From contig NZ_JARXYR010000002.1 in assembly GCF_029893635.1 (NCBI RefSeq), positions 1,215,001 to 1,279,000 on the forward strand: a DNA stretch of 64,000 nucleotides, read 5' to 3'. Origin of the DNA: Variovorax sp. TBS-050B. GTDB taxonomy: Bacteria; Pseudomonadota; Gammaproteobacteria; Burkholderiales; Burkholderiaceae_C. This document shows positions 8,927-18,319 of the stretch, piece by piece (position 1 is the stretch's first letter; each line of letters opens with the position of its first letter). The notes under the pieces are model-generated. The model was not told the origin of the DNA and made no database searches. It saw nothing but the letters and a program-made list of their open reading frames with translations. The translations under genes were made by a program, and so were the position numbers.

Positions 8927-9847
8927 ATGATCGACATCACTCTCGAAAATTTTCAGGCCGAACTGATCGAAGCCTCCATGGCCAGGCCGGTGCTGCTGGA
9001 CATCTGGGCCGAATGGTGCGGGCCGTGCAAGCAGCTCGGCCCGGTGCTCGAAAAGCTCGAGGTCGAGTATGCCGGCCGCTTCACGCTCGCCAAGCTCGAC
9101 GCCGACAAGGTGCCGCAGATCTCCTCGCAGCTGTCCGAGATGTTCGGCGTGCGCAGCATCCCGTTCTGCGTGATGTTCAAGGACGGCCAGCCGGTCGACG
9201 GCTTCGTCGGCGCGATCCCGGCCGAGAAGATCCGCGAGTTCCTCGACAAGCACGTGCCCGGCGCCGAGGAGCTCGAGGCCGCCTCCGAGGAAGCCGCCGC
9301 CCAGGAGGCGCTGGCCGAGGGCGACACCGAGGGTGCGCTCGAGCGGCTGCAGCATGCGGTGGCGGCCGACCCGGCCAACAACGATGCGCGCTTCGACTAC
9401 GTGAAGCTGCTGCTGCAGCAGGGCCGCACCGACGACGCCAAGGTGGCCTTCGCGCCGGTGATCGCCAAGACCACGCTGGTGCGGCGCTTCGACGCGCTGC
9501 AGCGCTGGATGGACGCGATCGATTTCGCCTTGCCCCCTTCTGGCAGCGCGCCTTCGATCGCCGAGTTCGACGCGAAGATCGCCGCCGGCAAGCGCGACTT
9601 CGACGCCCGCTTCGGCCGTGCGCGGCTGCTGATGGCGGCGCAGCGCTGGACCGACGCGATGGACGAGCTGCTCGAGATCCTGATGCGCGACAAGGCCTGG
9701 AACGAGGACCTCGCACGCAAGACCTACATCGCGATCCTCGACCTCATCGAACCGCCGAAGGTCAAGGTGGCCGACGGCCAGATCCCGCCCGACGATCCGC
9801 TGGTGGCGGCCTATCGGCGCCGGCTCAGCAGCGTGGTGCTGAGCTGA
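8927..9847 (+). CDS. cnoX: CnoX/YbbN-like thioredoxin with TPR-like C-terminal region
   Basis: The first ~110 residues form a thioredoxin domain with an intact redox motif W30-C-G-P-C34. The remaining ~190 residues are Ala/Glu/Asp-rich helices with the pattern of CnoX co-chaperedoxins (A-L-x-x-G-D-x-E-G-A-L-E-R-L). In E. coli CnoX the redox motif is degenerate, so this version should keep thiol-disulfide activity. CnoX proteins protect substrates from over-oxidation and hand them to GroEL or DnaK. A strong terminator follows. Confidence 0.82.
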   Translation: MIDITLENFQAELIEASMARPVLLDIWAEWCGPCKQLGPVLEKLEVEYAGRFTLAKLDADKVPQISSQLSEMFGVRSIPFCVMFKDGQPVDGFVGAIPAEKIREFLDKHVPGAEELEAASEEAAAQEALAEGDTEGALERLQHAVAADPANNDARFDYVKLLLQQGRTDDAKVAFAPVIAKTTLVRRFDALQRWMDAIDFALPPSGSAPSIAEFDAKIAAGKRDFDARFGRARLLMAAQRWTDAMDELLEILMRDKAWNEDLARKTYIAILDLIEPPKVKVADGQIPPDDPLVAAYRRRLSSVVLS

Positions 9848-9857
9848 ACGGCTCAAA

Positions 9858-9877
9858 ATGCGCACTTCGATGCGCAT
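9858..9877. repeat. Palindromic hairpin after cnoX
   Basis: ATGCGCA (9858-9864) and TGCGCAT (9871-9877) are exact inverted repeats around a 6-nt CTTCGA loop, 10 bp after the cnoX stop and just ahead of the terminator. It could be an extra mRNA 3'-end stem. Confidence 0.5.
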
Positions 9878-9883
9878 ATCACC

Positions 9884-9911
9884 AAAAAAGCGACTCTTGA
9901 GTCGCTTTTTT
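9884..9911 (+). terminator. Rho-independent terminator of cnoX
   Basis: A-tract, then GCGACT (9890-9895), 4-nt CTTG loop, AGTCGC (9900-9905), then six T. The symmetrical A/T flanks make it usable on either strand, but only cnoX reads into it from nearby. Confidence 0.9.
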
Positions 9912-9974
9912 ATTTGCCTATGGCGTGCCACGCAGCTACCATTGCTACTCGGAATCCTTCCAAAGAGTACGCCA

Positions 9975-10286
9975 ATGAGCCAGATCACCGACCAACTGCA
10001 GAACGCCCGCAAGGCCGCCGGCCTGAGCCAGGAGGTGCTGGCCACGCAGGCGGGCCTCTCGCGCATGACGGTGCAGCGCATCGAAAGCGGCCAGATCGAC
10101 CCGCGCCTGTCGACGCTGCTCGAAATGGCGCGCGTGCTGGGGCTCGAACTCATGACGGTGCCCGCCGCGCTGCGGCCGCAGCTCGAGGACTTCGTCCGCT
10201 CGGGCGGCCGGCTGCTCGGCCAGCCAGCGGGTGCGGGCGCGCCGCCGTCGATCGCCGAGACCCTGGCCGGCGGGCGCGGCGGGTGA
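9975..10286 (+). CDS. hipB: HipB-like XRE-family antitoxin/regulator
   Basis: The small 103-aa protein contains an XRE helix-turn-helix across about residues 5-60 ([13 protein letters not shown], then [11 protein letters not shown]). It is followed by a Pro/Gly-rich tail. It precedes a HipA-type kinase and overlaps its start by 4 bp (GTGA), the classic hipBA order. HipB proteins neutralise HipA and repress the operon. The start at 9975 was chosen because it immediately precedes the HTH; upstream in-frame codons run through the cnoX terminator. Confidence 0.82.
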   Translation: MSQITDQLQNARKAAGLSQEVLATQAGLSRMTVQRIESGQIDPRLSTLLEMARVLGLELMTVPAALRPQLEDFVRSGGRLLGQPAGAGAPPSIAETLAGGRGG

Positions 10287-11608
10287 ACCCCGACGCCGCC
10301 TTCAACACCGGCATCCGCTACCTGCGGATGTACCTGCACGCGCCCGACGGCGGCCGGCGCGCGATCGGCTATCTCTCGCAGTACGGCGACATCCTGCGCG
10401 TCTCGTTCGACGAGGCCTATGTCGCCGACCCGGCCCGGCCGACGCTCTCGCTCGCCTACCGCGGCGCCGACGAGGCGGCCACGCGCGCCATCCTGTCGTC
10501 GGCGCGCGATGCGCGCGTCTCGCGCGGCGACGGCCACTGGCCGAGCTACTTCCAGAACCTGCTGCCCGAAGGCCACAACCGCGAGCGCCTGGCCCAGCAG
10601 CGCGGCTGCAGCGCCGACGACGAATTCGAACTGCTGGCCGCCGCCGGCCACGACCTGATGGGCGCGCTCGAGGTCGAGCCGGTGCCCGCGGCCGAAGGCA
10701 TTCCGCAGACGGTCCGGCACTGGCACACCGCGCTGGGCCTCGATGTGCTCGAACCGGATTTCGTCGAGCTGCCGGTGGAAGACGCGGCCGCCATTCCCGG
10801 CGTGGTGACCAAGTTCTCGGCCGTGCAGGACGGCCGCCGCTACGTGGTGCGGCGCCACGGTGCGGCCGGTAGCTTCATCCTCAAGCTGCCCACCACGCGC
10901 CACCCCGACCTGGTCGCCAACGAACACACCGGCTACCGCCTGTGCGGCGCGCTCGGGCTCGACTGCGCCGAAGCCAGCGTGATCGACCGCGCCGACGCCG
11001 AACTGCCCGAGCAGGTGCCTTTCGGCCAGATCCTCGCGGTGCGCCGCTTCGACCGCACGGCCGAGGGCGGCCGCATCCACATGGAGGAATTCGCCCAGGT
11101 GCTGCAGTACGAGCCGCGCCAGAAATACGGCCGCGGCCTCGCGGTCGACTGGCCGGCGATGCTGCGCGTGCTCGACCGGCTGTCGCCTAACCCGGTGGCC
11201 GACGTGCGCGAATGCGTGCGGCGCATCGTCGCCTTCATCCTGCTCGGCAACAGCGATGCGCACCTGAAGAACTGGGCGCTGCGCTATCCCGACGGCGTGG
11301 CGCCGGTGCTCGCGCCGCTCTACGACCCGGTGTGCGTCGCCGCCTTCTTCGAGGAGGTGCCGGCGCGCGACTATGCGGTCAACCGCGCCATCGACGCCAG
11401 GCTGCGCGCCTTCGACTGGGCCGCGCTCGATGCGCTGCTGCGCGCCGCCGGGCTGCTGCGCCCGGCGCGGCTGCTGGCGATCGCGCGCGACACCGTGCGC
11501 CAGGCGAAGGCCGAGTGGCCCGCGCTGCTCGACGACGAGGCCACGCCCGCGAGCGTGCGCCGCTGCGTGCGTGCGCGGCTCGCGGGCGGCACGGCCTTGG
11601 CGGCCTGA
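10283..11608 (+). CDS. hipA: HipA-type serine/threonine kinase toxin
   Basis: The protein (441 aa from GTG 10283) matches HipA family organisation: an N-terminal subdomain with the S-x-x-F-x-N-L-L-P-E-G substrate-binding segment, an ATP-binding lysine in S-F-I-L-K, the catalytic loop G-N-S-D-A-H-L-K-N, and a metal-binding Y-D-P segment. In E. coli, HipA phosphorylates glutamyl-tRNA synthetase and induces persistence; other HipA proteins hit other tRNA synthetases, so the target here is unknown. All key residues appear intact. It is translationally coupled to hipB and sits as an insertion within the purine gene backbone. Confidence 0.85.
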   Translation: MNPDAAFNTGIRYLRMYLHAPDGGRRAIGYLSQYGDILRVSFDEAYVADPARPTLSLAYRGADEAATRAILSSARDARVSRGDGHWPSYFQNLLPEGHNRERLAQQRGCSADDEFELLAAAGHDLMGALEVEPVPAAEGIPQTVRHWHTALGLDVLEPDFVELPVEDAAAIPGVVTKFSAVQDGRRYVVRRHGAAGSFILKLPTTRHPDLVANEHTGYRLCGALGLDCAEASVIDRADAELPEQVPFGQILAVRRFDRTAEGGRIHMEEFAQVLQYEPRQKYGRGLAVDWPAMLRVLDRLSPNPVADVRECVRRIVAFILLGNSDAHLKNWALRYPDGVAPVLAPLYDPVCVAAFFEEVPARDYAVNRAIDARLRAFDWAALDALLRAAGLLRPARLLAIARDTVRQAKAEWPALLDDEATPASVRRCVRARLAGGTALAA

Positions 11609-11672
11609 GGCCGCCTCGCATACGATGGCGCCGATTCAACTCGTTGCATTTGAGAGAAAAGGAAAACCGGCC

Positions 11673-12107
11673 ATGCGCCCCTTCGCACGACCCGCCGCCC
11701 TCGCGTCCCTGCTGTGGCTTGCGGCCACCCTTGCCGGCTGCGGCAGCGGCATCAGCCTCGACGAACCGATCGAAGGCCCGGTGTGGCGGCTCGCCCAGCT
11801 CGGCAACGAGCCGGTGGCGCCGGGCGGCGAGGCGCAGGTGCAGTTCGACGCTTCGAGCGGCCGCGTGAGCGGCTCGGGCGGCTGCAACCGGGTGTCGGGC
11901 GCGTTCACGCGCAGCGGCATCAGCCTGCGCATCGGCCAGCTGGCCTCGACCCGCATGGCCTGTACCGATCCGGTGCGCGCCGCGACCGAAGCGCAGTTCA
12001 TCGCGGCCTTGCAGAACACCGCGAGCTATCGCCTCGCAGGGCCCGGCCGGCTCGCGCTGCTCGACGCGAGCGGTCGCACGGTGGCGACGCTGAACGCCGG
12101 CCGCTGA
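11673..12107 (+). CDS. META-domain lipoprotein (HslJ-like)
   Basis: 144 residues with a lipoprotein signal ending in L-A-G-C (Cys23). The mature domain shows the META/HslJ pattern: V-W-R-L at the start, G-x-G-G-C-N-R-V-S-G-A-F in the middle, T-R-M-A-C near the C-terminal half. HslJ-type proteins are heat-shock or stress-linked periplasmic lipoproteins of unclear biochemical role. The ATG at 11673 follows GGAAAA-type purines. The gene converges on purC, ending 22 bp before its stop with only an A-rich spacer between. Confidence 0.78.
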   Translation: MRPFARPAALASLLWLAATLAGCGSGISLDEPIEGPVWRLAQLGNEPVAPGGEAQVQFDASSGRVSGSGGCNRVSGAFTRSGISLRIGQLASTRMACTDPVRAATEAQFIAALQNTASYRLAGPGRLALLDASGRTVATLNAGR

Positions 12108-12129
12108 AAAAAAGAAAGCGCCGAAAGAA

Positions 12130-13035
12130 TCAGCCCGTGAGGCGTTCGAGCGCCTCGCGGTACTTGGCCGCGGTCTTCTCGATCACCTCGGCCGGCAGGC
12201 GCGGCGCGGGCGGCGTCTTGTCCCAGGGCTTGCCATTGATCCTGGTGGCCTCGAGCCAGTCGCGCACGAACTGCTTGTCGTAGCTCGGCGGATTGGCGCC
12301 CGCGGCCAGCGCGGCCTGGTAGCCCTCGACCGGCCAGTAGCGCGAGCTGTCGGGCGTGAGCACCTCGTCCATGAGCACCAGCGTGCCGTCCTCGTCGAGG
12401 CCGAACTCGAACTTGGTGTCGGCGATGATCATTCCCTTCGCCAGCGCGATCTGCGCCGCGGCCTCGTAGATCTCGAGGCTGGTGTCGCGGATCTGCTGCG
12501 CTAGCTTGGGGCCGACGATCTCGACCACGCGGTCGTAGCTGATGTTCTCATCGTGCTCGCCGGCCGCGGCCTTGGCGGCGGGCGTGAAGATCGGGCGCGG
12601 CAGCTTGGCCGCATTGGTCAGGCCCTCGGGCAGCGGCACGCCGCAGACCGAGCGGCTTTCCTGGTATTCCTTCCAGCCGCTGCCGGCCAGGTAGCCGCGC
12701 ACCACCGCCTCGACCGGGATCGGCTTCAGCCGCTTGACCAGCATCGAGCGGCCCGTGACCTGCGGCACCTCGTCGGGCGTGACCACGCTCTCGGGCGACT
12801 CGCCGGTCAGGTGGTTGGGGCACAGCGCACCGAGGCGGTCGAACCACCACAGCGCCATCTGCGTGAGGATCTCGCCCTTGCCAGGAATCGGCTCGCCCAT
12901 GATCACGTCGAACGCGCTGAGCCGGTCGCTCGCGACCATCAGGATGCGGTCCTCGCCGACCGCGTAGTTGTCGCGCACCTTGCCGCGCGCAAGCAGGGGC
13001 AGGCTTTGGATGGAAGAGGTGTGGACGGTGGTCAT
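12130..13035 (-). CDS. purC: Phosphoribosylaminoimidazole-succinocarboxamide synthase
   Basis: 301-aa SAICAR synthetase: the N-terminal G-K-V-R-D-N-Y nucleotide-binding loop, S-D-R-L-S-A-F-D-V, the family block [14 protein letters not shown], and D-T-K-F-E-F-G with downstream [14 protein letters not shown]. It condenses CAIR (the PurE product) with aspartate. It is co-oriented with purE/purK but separated from them by hipBA, the META lipoprotein and cnoX. Confidence 0.96.
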   Translation of the reverse strand: MTTVHTSSIQSLPLLARGKVRDNYAVGEDRILMVASDRLSAFDVIMGEPIPGKGEILTQMALWWFDRLGALCPNHLTGESPESVVTPDEVPQVTGRSMLVKRLKPIPVEAVVRGYLAGSGWKEYQESRSVCGVPLPEGLTNAAKLPRPIFTPAAKAAAGEHDENISYDRVVEIVGPKLAQQIRDTSLEIYEAAAQIALAKGMIIADTKFEFGLDEDGTLVLMDEVLTPDSSRYWPVEGYQAALAAGANPPSYDKQFVRDWLEATRINGKPWDKTPPAPRLPAEVIEKTAAKYREALERLTG

Positions 13036-13110
13036 GGCAGGGGCGGCGGGCGGCGTCGGCGACGCGGGATGGAAAAGAAGATCGGGAAAGGGAAAGGCCG
13101 GAGGCAGAGT

Positions 13111-14394
13111 TTAGAGCTTCGGCGCGTGCGCGCGCAGCAGCGCCCGCTCGCGCTCCAGACGCAGCCCCTCCAGCGCGTGGTCGCGCGCGTTCCCGGCCGC
13201 CGCGCATGCCGCGGCACGCAGGGCGCCTTCGGTGTTGGCCGCCACGAGGGCCAGCAGTTTCTGGATGCGCAGCGCCACCTCGATGGACGCCGCCCCGTCC
13301 CTGGCGATGGGCTCGATCACGTCGCGCACCAGATCGGCCGGGTCGAGCGGTGCGATGGTGACGTGCGCGGCCTCGACCACAGCTTCCGATGGCGCCTCGT
13401 CGTCGTTCTCGCGCCGACGCGTGCCTTCGACCAGCACGCGCGCCATCGCGCCAAGCACCGCGATGGCGGTGCCGGCGTCGTTCACCGCCGGGGACAGCGC
13501 GCGCTGGGCGATCTCGCTGAGCATGACGAGGCCGAAGCGCGGGTCCTGGCGCTCGGTGCGCTCGCGGCCGATCACGAAGGCGCCGGCCACCTGCGCGCGC
13601 AGGTCTTCGGGCCCGTCCGGGCCGCGCGATGCGTGCATCACGCGCGCCAGCACGGTCTGGTGCGAAACGAAGGTGCCGGGGCGCACGCACACATGCACGC
13701 TGGCGCCCGCGGCCTTGGCGGCGGCATCGATGCCGGCCACGTCGATGTGCTGCAGGTAGCCGGTCCACGGGGCATGGATCGGCGCGCCCGGCGCGCGGGG
13801 CCCCGCCTCGGCCACGAGGCGCGCGCCCAGTCCGGGTGCGGCACACCAGTCGCGCACTGCCTGCGTCGCCACCCGCTCCACCGTCTCGATCGTGTGGTTC
13901 ATGCGGCCGAGCGTGGACAGGGTGCCGATCCAGCGCAGCAGCGCAAGGATCAGGTAGGCCAGCACGCAGAGCGTGAAGACGAACAGCACGAAGCGCCCGG
14001 CCGCGCCGTAGTAGCGCACGCCCAGCGCCGCGAGCGCGATGATCGAGAAGATGAAGGCCGAAACGAAGGCGGCGATCGCGTTCTGCGCATCGTTGTCGGC
14101 CATCACCAGCCGCGTGGCGCGCGGCGTGGCGGTGGACGAGGCCGAGGCATAGGCGCTGACCAGGATCGACAGCGAGAAGGTGCTCACCGTGAGCATGCTC
14201 GCCGCGATGATCGAGAGCAGGCCCGAGAGGGTGTCGTGCGCGATGTCGGGCAGCAGGCCCGGCGGCACGAATTCGTTGGCGGCGGCGGCGATCAGCGCCG
14301 CGCCGATGGCCGCCAGGCTCCAGACCGCGGGGCGGAACCAGAGCTGCTCGCGCAGGCGGCTCCACCAGAGCCTGTGGCGGAACGCGGCCAGCAT
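13111..14394 (-). CDS. DUF2254 integral membrane protein
   Basis: 427 residues. The N-terminal ~170 residues contain about four hydrophobic segments with the DUF2254 signatures S-x-L-S-I-L-V-S and Y-Y-G; the soluble C-terminal part (from about 180) has H-x-x-T-I-E-T-V and conserved P-A-V-N-D. Function of this family is unknown. It lies between fba and purC, with only 25 bp to the fba stop. No closer assignment is possible from the sequence. Confidence 0.8.
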   Translation of the reverse strand: MLAAFRHRLWWSRLREQLWFRPAVWSLAAIGAALIAAAANEFVPPGLLPDIAHDTLSGLLSIIAASMLTVSTFSLSILVSAYASASSTATPRATRLVMADNDAQNAIAAFVSAFIFSIIALAALGVRYYGAAGRFVLFVFTLCVLAYLILALLRWIGTLSTLGRMNHTIETVERVATQAVRDWCAAPGLGARLVAEAGPRAPGAPIHAPWTGYLQHIDVAGIDAAAKAAGASVHVCVRPGTFVSHQTVLARVMHASRGPDGPEDLRAQVAGAFVIGRERTERQDPRFGLVMLSEIAQRALSPAVNDAGTAIAVLGAMARVLVEGTRRRENDDEAPSEAVVEAAHVTIAPLDPADLVRDVIEPIARDGAASIEVALRIQKLLALVAANTEGALRAAACAAAGNARDHALEGLRLERERALLRAHAPKL

Positions 14395-14419
14395 GCGGCA
14401 GCCCGTCGCCGCGCGGCGC

Positions 14420-15484
14420 TCAGACCACCTGCTGCGCGAGTTCGCCCTTGGCGTACTTGGCGGCCACGACCTGCAGCGGTTCGCCCTTGATCTTGGCGCC
14501 CTGGCCTTCGCAGCCGAACTCGATGTAGCGCTGCTTGCAGATCTGCTTGGCGGCCTCGCGTGCGGGCTTGAGCCATTCGCGGGCGTCGAACTTCTCGGGG
14601 TTCTCGGCCATGAACTTGCGCACCGCGCCGGTCATCGCCAGGCGGATGTCGGTGTCGATGTTGATCTTGCGCACGCCGTACTTGATGGCTTCCTGGATCT
14701 CCTCGACGGGCACGCCGTAGGTCTCCTTCATGTTGCCGCCGTACTTGCGGATGATCTCGAGCAGGTCCTGCGGCACCGACGACGAGCCGTGCATCACCAG
14801 GTGGGTGTTGGGCAGGCGGGCATGGATCTCCTTCACGCGCTGGATCGAGAGGATGTCGCCCGTGGGCTTGCGCGTGAACTTGTAGGCGCCGTGGCTGGTG
14901 CCGATGGCGATCGCCAGCGCGTCGAGCTGCGTGGCCTTGACGAATTGCGCGGCCTCCTCGGGGTCGGTCAGCAGCGAGTCATGGCTGAGCACGCCCTCGG
15001 CGCCGATGCCGTCCTCCTCGCCGGCCATGCCGGTCTCGAGCGAGCCGAGGCAGCCCAGTTCGCCCTCGACGGTGACGCCCACCTTGTGCGCGAGCTCGAC
15101 GACCTTGCGGGTCACGTCCACGTTGTAGTCGAACGAGGCCGGCGTCTTGCCGTCTTCCTTGAGCGAGCCGTCCATCATGACGGAGGAGAAGCCGAGGTCG
15201 ATGGCGCCCTGGCAGATCGCGGGGCTCTGGCCGTGGTCCTGGTGCATCACCAGCGGGATGTTCGGGTACTGCTCGATCGCGGCCTGGATCAGGTGCTTGA
15301 TGAAGGCTTCGCCCGCGTACTTGCGTGCGCCGGCGCTGGCCTGCAGGATGACGGGCGCGCCGGTTTCCTTGGCGGCCTCCATGACGGCCTGGACCTGTTC
15401 GAGGTTGTTGACGTTGAAGGCCGGAATGCCGTAGCCGTTGGCGGCTGCGTGGTCCAGCAGTTCGCGCATCGAGACGAGTGCCAT
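14420..15484 (-). CDS. fbaA: Class II fructose-1,6-bisphosphate aldolase
   Basis: 354-aa class II aldolase of the Calvin-cycle/beta-proteobacterial subgroup: H-Q-D-H-G metal site, D-G-S-L catalytic Asp region, V-E-G-E-L-G, G-T-S-H-G, and H-G-S-S-S with N-I-D-T-D at the phosphate site. It cleaves fructose-1,6-bisphosphate to DHAP and G3P. The start ATG at 15484 gives the standard M-A-L-V-S-M-R N-terminus. In many Burkholderiales fba follows pyk; here the hydrolase and acdR/acdS sit between them. Confidence 0.95.
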   Translation of the reverse strand: MALVSMRELLDHAAANGYGIPAFNVNNLEQVQAVMEAAKETGAPVILQASAGARKYAGEAFIKHLIQAAIEQYPNIPLVMHQDHGQSPAICQGAIDLGFSSVMMDGSLKEDGKTPASFDYNVDVTRKVVELAHKVGVTVEGELGCLGSLETGMAGEEDGIGAEGVLSHDSLLTDPEEAAQFVKATQLDALAIAIGTSHGAYKFTRKPTGDILSIQRVKEIHARLPNTHLVMHGSSSVPQDLLEIIRKYGGNMKETYGVPVEEIQEAIKYGVRKINIDTDIRLAMTGAVRKFMAENPEKFDAREWLKPAREAAKQICKQRYIEFGCEGQGAKIKGEPLQVVAAKYAKGELAQQVV

Positions 15485-15546
15485 GGGAATACCTCGTGGG
15501 AATGGGGTGAGAAGAGCGGAAAAGACGAAAGAAAACTGCCGCAATT

Positions 15547-16485
15547 CTACCGACGGGCCTTGTAAGACGCGGCCGACGGCAGGCCGAGAAATTCGACGAC
15601 GGGCGGCAGCACCGGCCCGCCGAGCCACTGGATGGGCCGCGCGAAGGCGCCCATCAGCGTGACGTGGCTCAGGTTGTCGTACAGATGCACGTCCACCGGC
15701 ACCTTCGCCGCGCGCAGCGCCGCGGCCAGGCGCAGGGTGTTGCGTTCGGGATAGACCAGGTTGTCCTTCGAAGCCGCCAGCAGCAGCGTGCGCGGCGATG
15801 CGGCGCCCGCGTGCGCGATGGGCTGGGAGTCGCGCGGCGTGTCCGGCCAGTTGAAGGCGAGCTGCACGTCGCGGTCGCCGATGGGCAGGAAGTCGTAGGG
15901 CCCCGCGAGGCCGATCCAGCCCGCGAGCTGCGCGGGACTGGCGCCGAGCTCGGCCAGCCAGCGCGCGTCGAGCGCCACCATCGCCGCGTTGTAGCCGCCC
16001 GAGCTGTGGCCCATCACGTGCACCCGCTTCGGATCGGCGCCCAGGCGCGCGGCATTGTCGAGCGCCCATTTGACCGCGAGTGCGCTGTCGCGCACGAACA
16101 CCGGGTAGGTGTGGCTTGGCGAGAGCCCGTAGTCGGGCACCACCACCACTGCGCCGCGTGCGGCCAGCGCCTCGCCGAGAAAGCGATAGCTGGCGCGGTC
16201 GCCGCCGGTCCATGCGCCGCCGTAGAAGAACACCACCAGCGGGCGTTGGCCGCTCACGGGCAGCGCATCGGGCAGCGGCTGGTAGACGTCGAGCCGCTGC
16301 CGCGGGGCGGGCCCGTACGCGATGCCGCCTTCGAAGCGGTAGGTGTCGCCCGGCACCAGCCCGTTGAGCAGCTTGATCGGCGAGCAGGCGGAGAGCGCGC
16401 CCGCCGCGGCGGCCGCGAGCAGGCCGAGGAAGGCGCTGCGGCGCCGGCGGATCGGTGGGGAAGAGGAGGGTTCTGCCGTGGTCAT
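15547..16485 (-). CDS. Alpha/beta hydrolase lipoprotein (carboxylesterase-like)
   Basis: 312 residues beginning with a basic N-terminus, hydrophobic stretch and lipobox L-S-A-C (Cys34), so probably membrane-anchored. The fold is a hormone-sensitive-lipase/kynurenine-formamidase-like esterase: F-F-Y-G-G-A-W oxyanion motif, G-H-S-S-G-G nucleophile elbow, and a late S-H-V-T histidine. The C-terminus is unremarkable. Function is unknown beyond ester or amide hydrolysis. It lies between fba and acdR; nothing directly ties it to either. Confidence 0.72.
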   Translation of the reverse strand: MTTAEPSSSPPIRRRRSAFLGLLAAAAAGALSACSPIKLLNGLVPGDTYRFEGGIAYGPAPRQRLDVYQPLPDALPVSGQRPLVVFFYGGAWTGGDRASYRFLGEALAARGAVVVVPDYGLSPSHTYPVFVRDSALAVKWALDNAARLGADPKRVHVMGHSSGGYNAAMVALDARWLAELGASPAQLAGWIGLAGPYDFLPIGDRDVQLAFNWPDTPRDSQPIAHAGAASPRTLLLAASKDNLVYPERNTLRLAAALRAAKVPVDVHLYDNLSHVTLMGAFARPIQWLGGPVLPPVVEFLGLPSAASYKARR

Positions 16486-16541
16486 CGCGCTTGTACGCGC
16501 GCAGGCGCCAGCCGGTTTTGCGGCACGGTCGATTCGGGCGA

Positions 16542-17051
16542 CTAGATCGGCAATTGCGTGGTCGACAGCACCTGCTTGAGCACCACGAAGGTCCGGATCT
16601 GCCGCACGCCGGGCAGGTAGAGCAATTGCTCGGCATGCAGGCGGTTGAAGCTGTCGTTGTCGCGCGTGCGCACGAGCATGAAATAGTCGAACTCGCCCGT
16701 GACCACATGGCATTCGAGGCAGCCCGAGACCTTCTGCGCCGCCTTCTCGAAGGCGGCGAACGAATCCGGCGTGGAGCGGTCGAGCACCACGCCGATCATC
16801 ACCAGCATGCCCAGCGAGAGCGCATCGGCATCGAGCAGCGCCACCACGCCCCTGATGAGCCCCGCCGCCTTGAGCCGCTCGACGCGGCGCAGGCAGGCCG
16901 GCGCGCTGAGATTCACCTTGGCCGCGAGCGCCACGTTGGACACCGAGGCGTCGCGCTGCAGCGCGCGCAGGATCGCGCGGTCGGTGCGGTCGAGGTCCGC
17001 GGGTGCGTCGGTGGCCGGCCTCGGCGTGGCACGCAGTTTTGTTGTGCGCAT
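16542..17051 (-). CDS. acdR: Lrp/AsnC-family regulator, probable AcdR
   Basis: 169 residues from ATG 17051: an HTH (about 20-75, [16 protein letters not shown], then S-A-P-A-C-L-R-R-V) and a RAM/AsnC effector domain with G-E-F-D-Y-F-M-L-V. It is divergent from acdS with 137 bp between starts, the arrangement known for AcdR, the Lrp-type activator that couples acdS expression to ACC. The specific name rests on this context. An in-frame upstream ATG at 17129 would invade the operator region and was rejected. Confidence 0.82.
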   Translation of the reverse strand: MRTTKLRATPRPATDAPADLDRTDRAILRALQRDASVSNVALAAKVNLSAPACLRRVERLKAAGLIRGVVALLDADALSLGMLVMIGVVLDRSTPDSFAAFEKAAQKVSGCLECHVVTGEFDYFMLVRTRDNDSFNRLHAEQLLYLPGVRQIRTFVVLKQVLSTTQLPI

Positions 17052-17116
17052 GGGCTCTCCTGCAAAACGAAAGTGGCTGATCCCGCCATCTTGTCCGTTT
17101 TCGTTTCGGATTTCGC

Positions 17117-17127
17117 GCAAAGTTTGC
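17117..17127. promoter_or_regulatory. Candidate AcdR/Lrp operator upstream of acdS
   Basis: GCAAA-G-TTTGC is a perfect palindrome with one central base, centred 30 bp upstream of a TACGAT -10-like box (17152-17157). No good -35 box is spaced correctly from that -10, which fits activator-dependent transcription with the site near -40. CAAAACGAAAG (17063-17073) and CGTTTTCGTTTCG (17096-17108) form a second imperfect inverted pair. Confidence 0.5.
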
Positions 17128-17188
17128 AACCACCCGTCGGCGCCTTCTTCCTACGATCGATGGCATCCCCCCTGCCTGGAGTCCATCG

Positions 17189-18205
17189 ATGAACCTGAAG
17201 AAATTCCCGCGCCATGCGCTGACCTTCGGCCCCACGCCGATCCATCCGCTCCCGCGCCTGAGCGCGCACCTGGGCGGCGAGGTCGCGCTCTATGCCAAGC
17301 GCGAGGACTGCAACAGCGGCCTCGCCTTCGGCGGCAACAAGACGCGCAAGCTCGAATACCTGATCCCCGAGGCGCTCGAAGGCGGCTACGACACGCTGGT
17401 GTCGATCGGCGGCATCCAGTCGAACCAGACGCGGCAGGTCGCGGCCGTGGCGGCGCACCTGGGCCTGAAGTGCGTGCTGGTGCAGGAGAACTGGGTCAAC
17501 TATTCGGACGCGGTGTACGACCGCGTGGGCAACATCGAGATGTCGCGCATCCTCGGCGCCGACGTGCGGCTCGACAGCGCGGGCTTCGACATCGGCATCC
17601 GCAAGAGCTGGGAAGAGGCCATGGCCGACGTGCGCAAGGCCGGCGGCAAGCCCTTCCCGATCCCGGCCGGATGCTCCGAGCATCCGCGCGGCGGGCTGGG
17701 CTTCGTCGGCTTCGCCGAAGAGGTGCGGCAGCAGGAGGCCGAACTCGGCTTCAGGTTCGACTACATCGTGGTCTGCTCGGTGACCGGCAGCACGCAGGCA
17801 GGCATGGTGGTGGGTTTCGCGGCCGACGGGCGTGCCGACCGGGTGATCGGCATCGATGCCTCGGCCAAGCCGCAGCAGACCTTCGAGCAGATCGTGCGCA
17901 TCGCCAAGGGCACGGCCGAACTGGTCGAGCTCGGCCGCGACATCACCGACCAGGACGTGGTGCTCGACCGCCGCTTCGGCGGCCCCGAGTACGGCCTGCC
18001 CAACGAGGGCACGCTGGAGGCGATCCGCCTCTGCGCGCGCCTCGAAGGCATGCTGACCGACCCCGTCTACGAGGGCAAGTCGATGCACGGGATGATCGAG
18101 AAGGTGCGGCGCGGCGAATTCCCGGCCGGCTCGAAGGTGCTGTATGCGCACCTCGGCGGCGTGCCCGCCCTCAACGCCTACAGCTTCCTGTTCCGCAACG
18201 GCTGA
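17189..18205 (+). CDS. acdS: 1-aminocyclopropane-1-carboxylate deaminase
   Basis: 338-aa PLP enzyme of the tryptophan synthase beta superfamily. It keeps the residues that separate true ACC deaminases from D-cysteine desulfhydrases: PLP lysine K51 (G-G-N-K-T-R-K), S78 (I-Q-S-N-Q), Y294, E295 and L322, all at the numbering of the Pseudomonas enzyme. It degrades ACC, the plant ethylene precursor, to 2-oxobutyrate and ammonia, a trait of plant-associated bacteria. CTGGAG precedes the ATG by 8 bp. The gene is followed by an intergenic repeat and converges with pyk. Confidence 0.96.
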   Translation: MNLKKFPRHALTFGPTPIHPLPRLSAHLGGEVALYAKREDCNSGLAFGGNKTRKLEYLIPEALEGGYDTLVSIGGIQSNQTRQVAAVAAHLGLKCVLVQENWVNYSDAVYDRVGNIEMSRILGADVRLDSAGFDIGIRKSWEEAMADVRKAGGKPFPIPAGCSEHPRGGLGFVGFAEEVRQQEAELGFRFDYIVVCSVTGSTQAGMVVGFAADGRADRVIGIDASAKPQQTFEQIVRIAKGTAELVELGRDITDQDVVLDRRFGGPEYGLPNEGTLEAIRLCARLEGMLTDPVYEGKSMHGMIEKVRRGEFPAGSKVLYAHLGGVPALNAYSFLFRNG

Positions 18206-18215
18206 AATTGGCAAA

Positions 18216-18306
18216 CCCCCAGGCTGCGCGCACTTCGTGTCGCTTCGCCACCCCCCTTGCAGGGGGCAACACCTGCGGCCCGGCAAAGCCGGTTCCGCGG
18301 TGTTTC
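18216..18306 (+). repeat. Structured intergenic repeat family 1, full copy
   Basis: About 91 bp between acdS and pyk that recurs almost identically at 50158-50246. It contains a C5/G5 hairpin, then AACACCTGCGG pairing with CCGCGGTGTT around an inner CCGGC-AAA-GCCGG stem. Differences from the second copy are concentrated in the loop of the first hairpin. Confidence 0.85.
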
Positions 18307-18319
18307 CCGAATAGCGTCT

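Noticed and set aside
9914..10286. An N-terminal extension of HipA through hipB
   Set aside because: That segment is the hipB gene read in another frame; HipA homology starts right after GTG 10283.
14420..16708. An apparent long N-terminal extension of fructose-bisphosphate aldolase
   Set aside because: The upstream part is out-of-frame sequence of the alpha/beta hydrolase gene; the family N-terminus begins at 15484.
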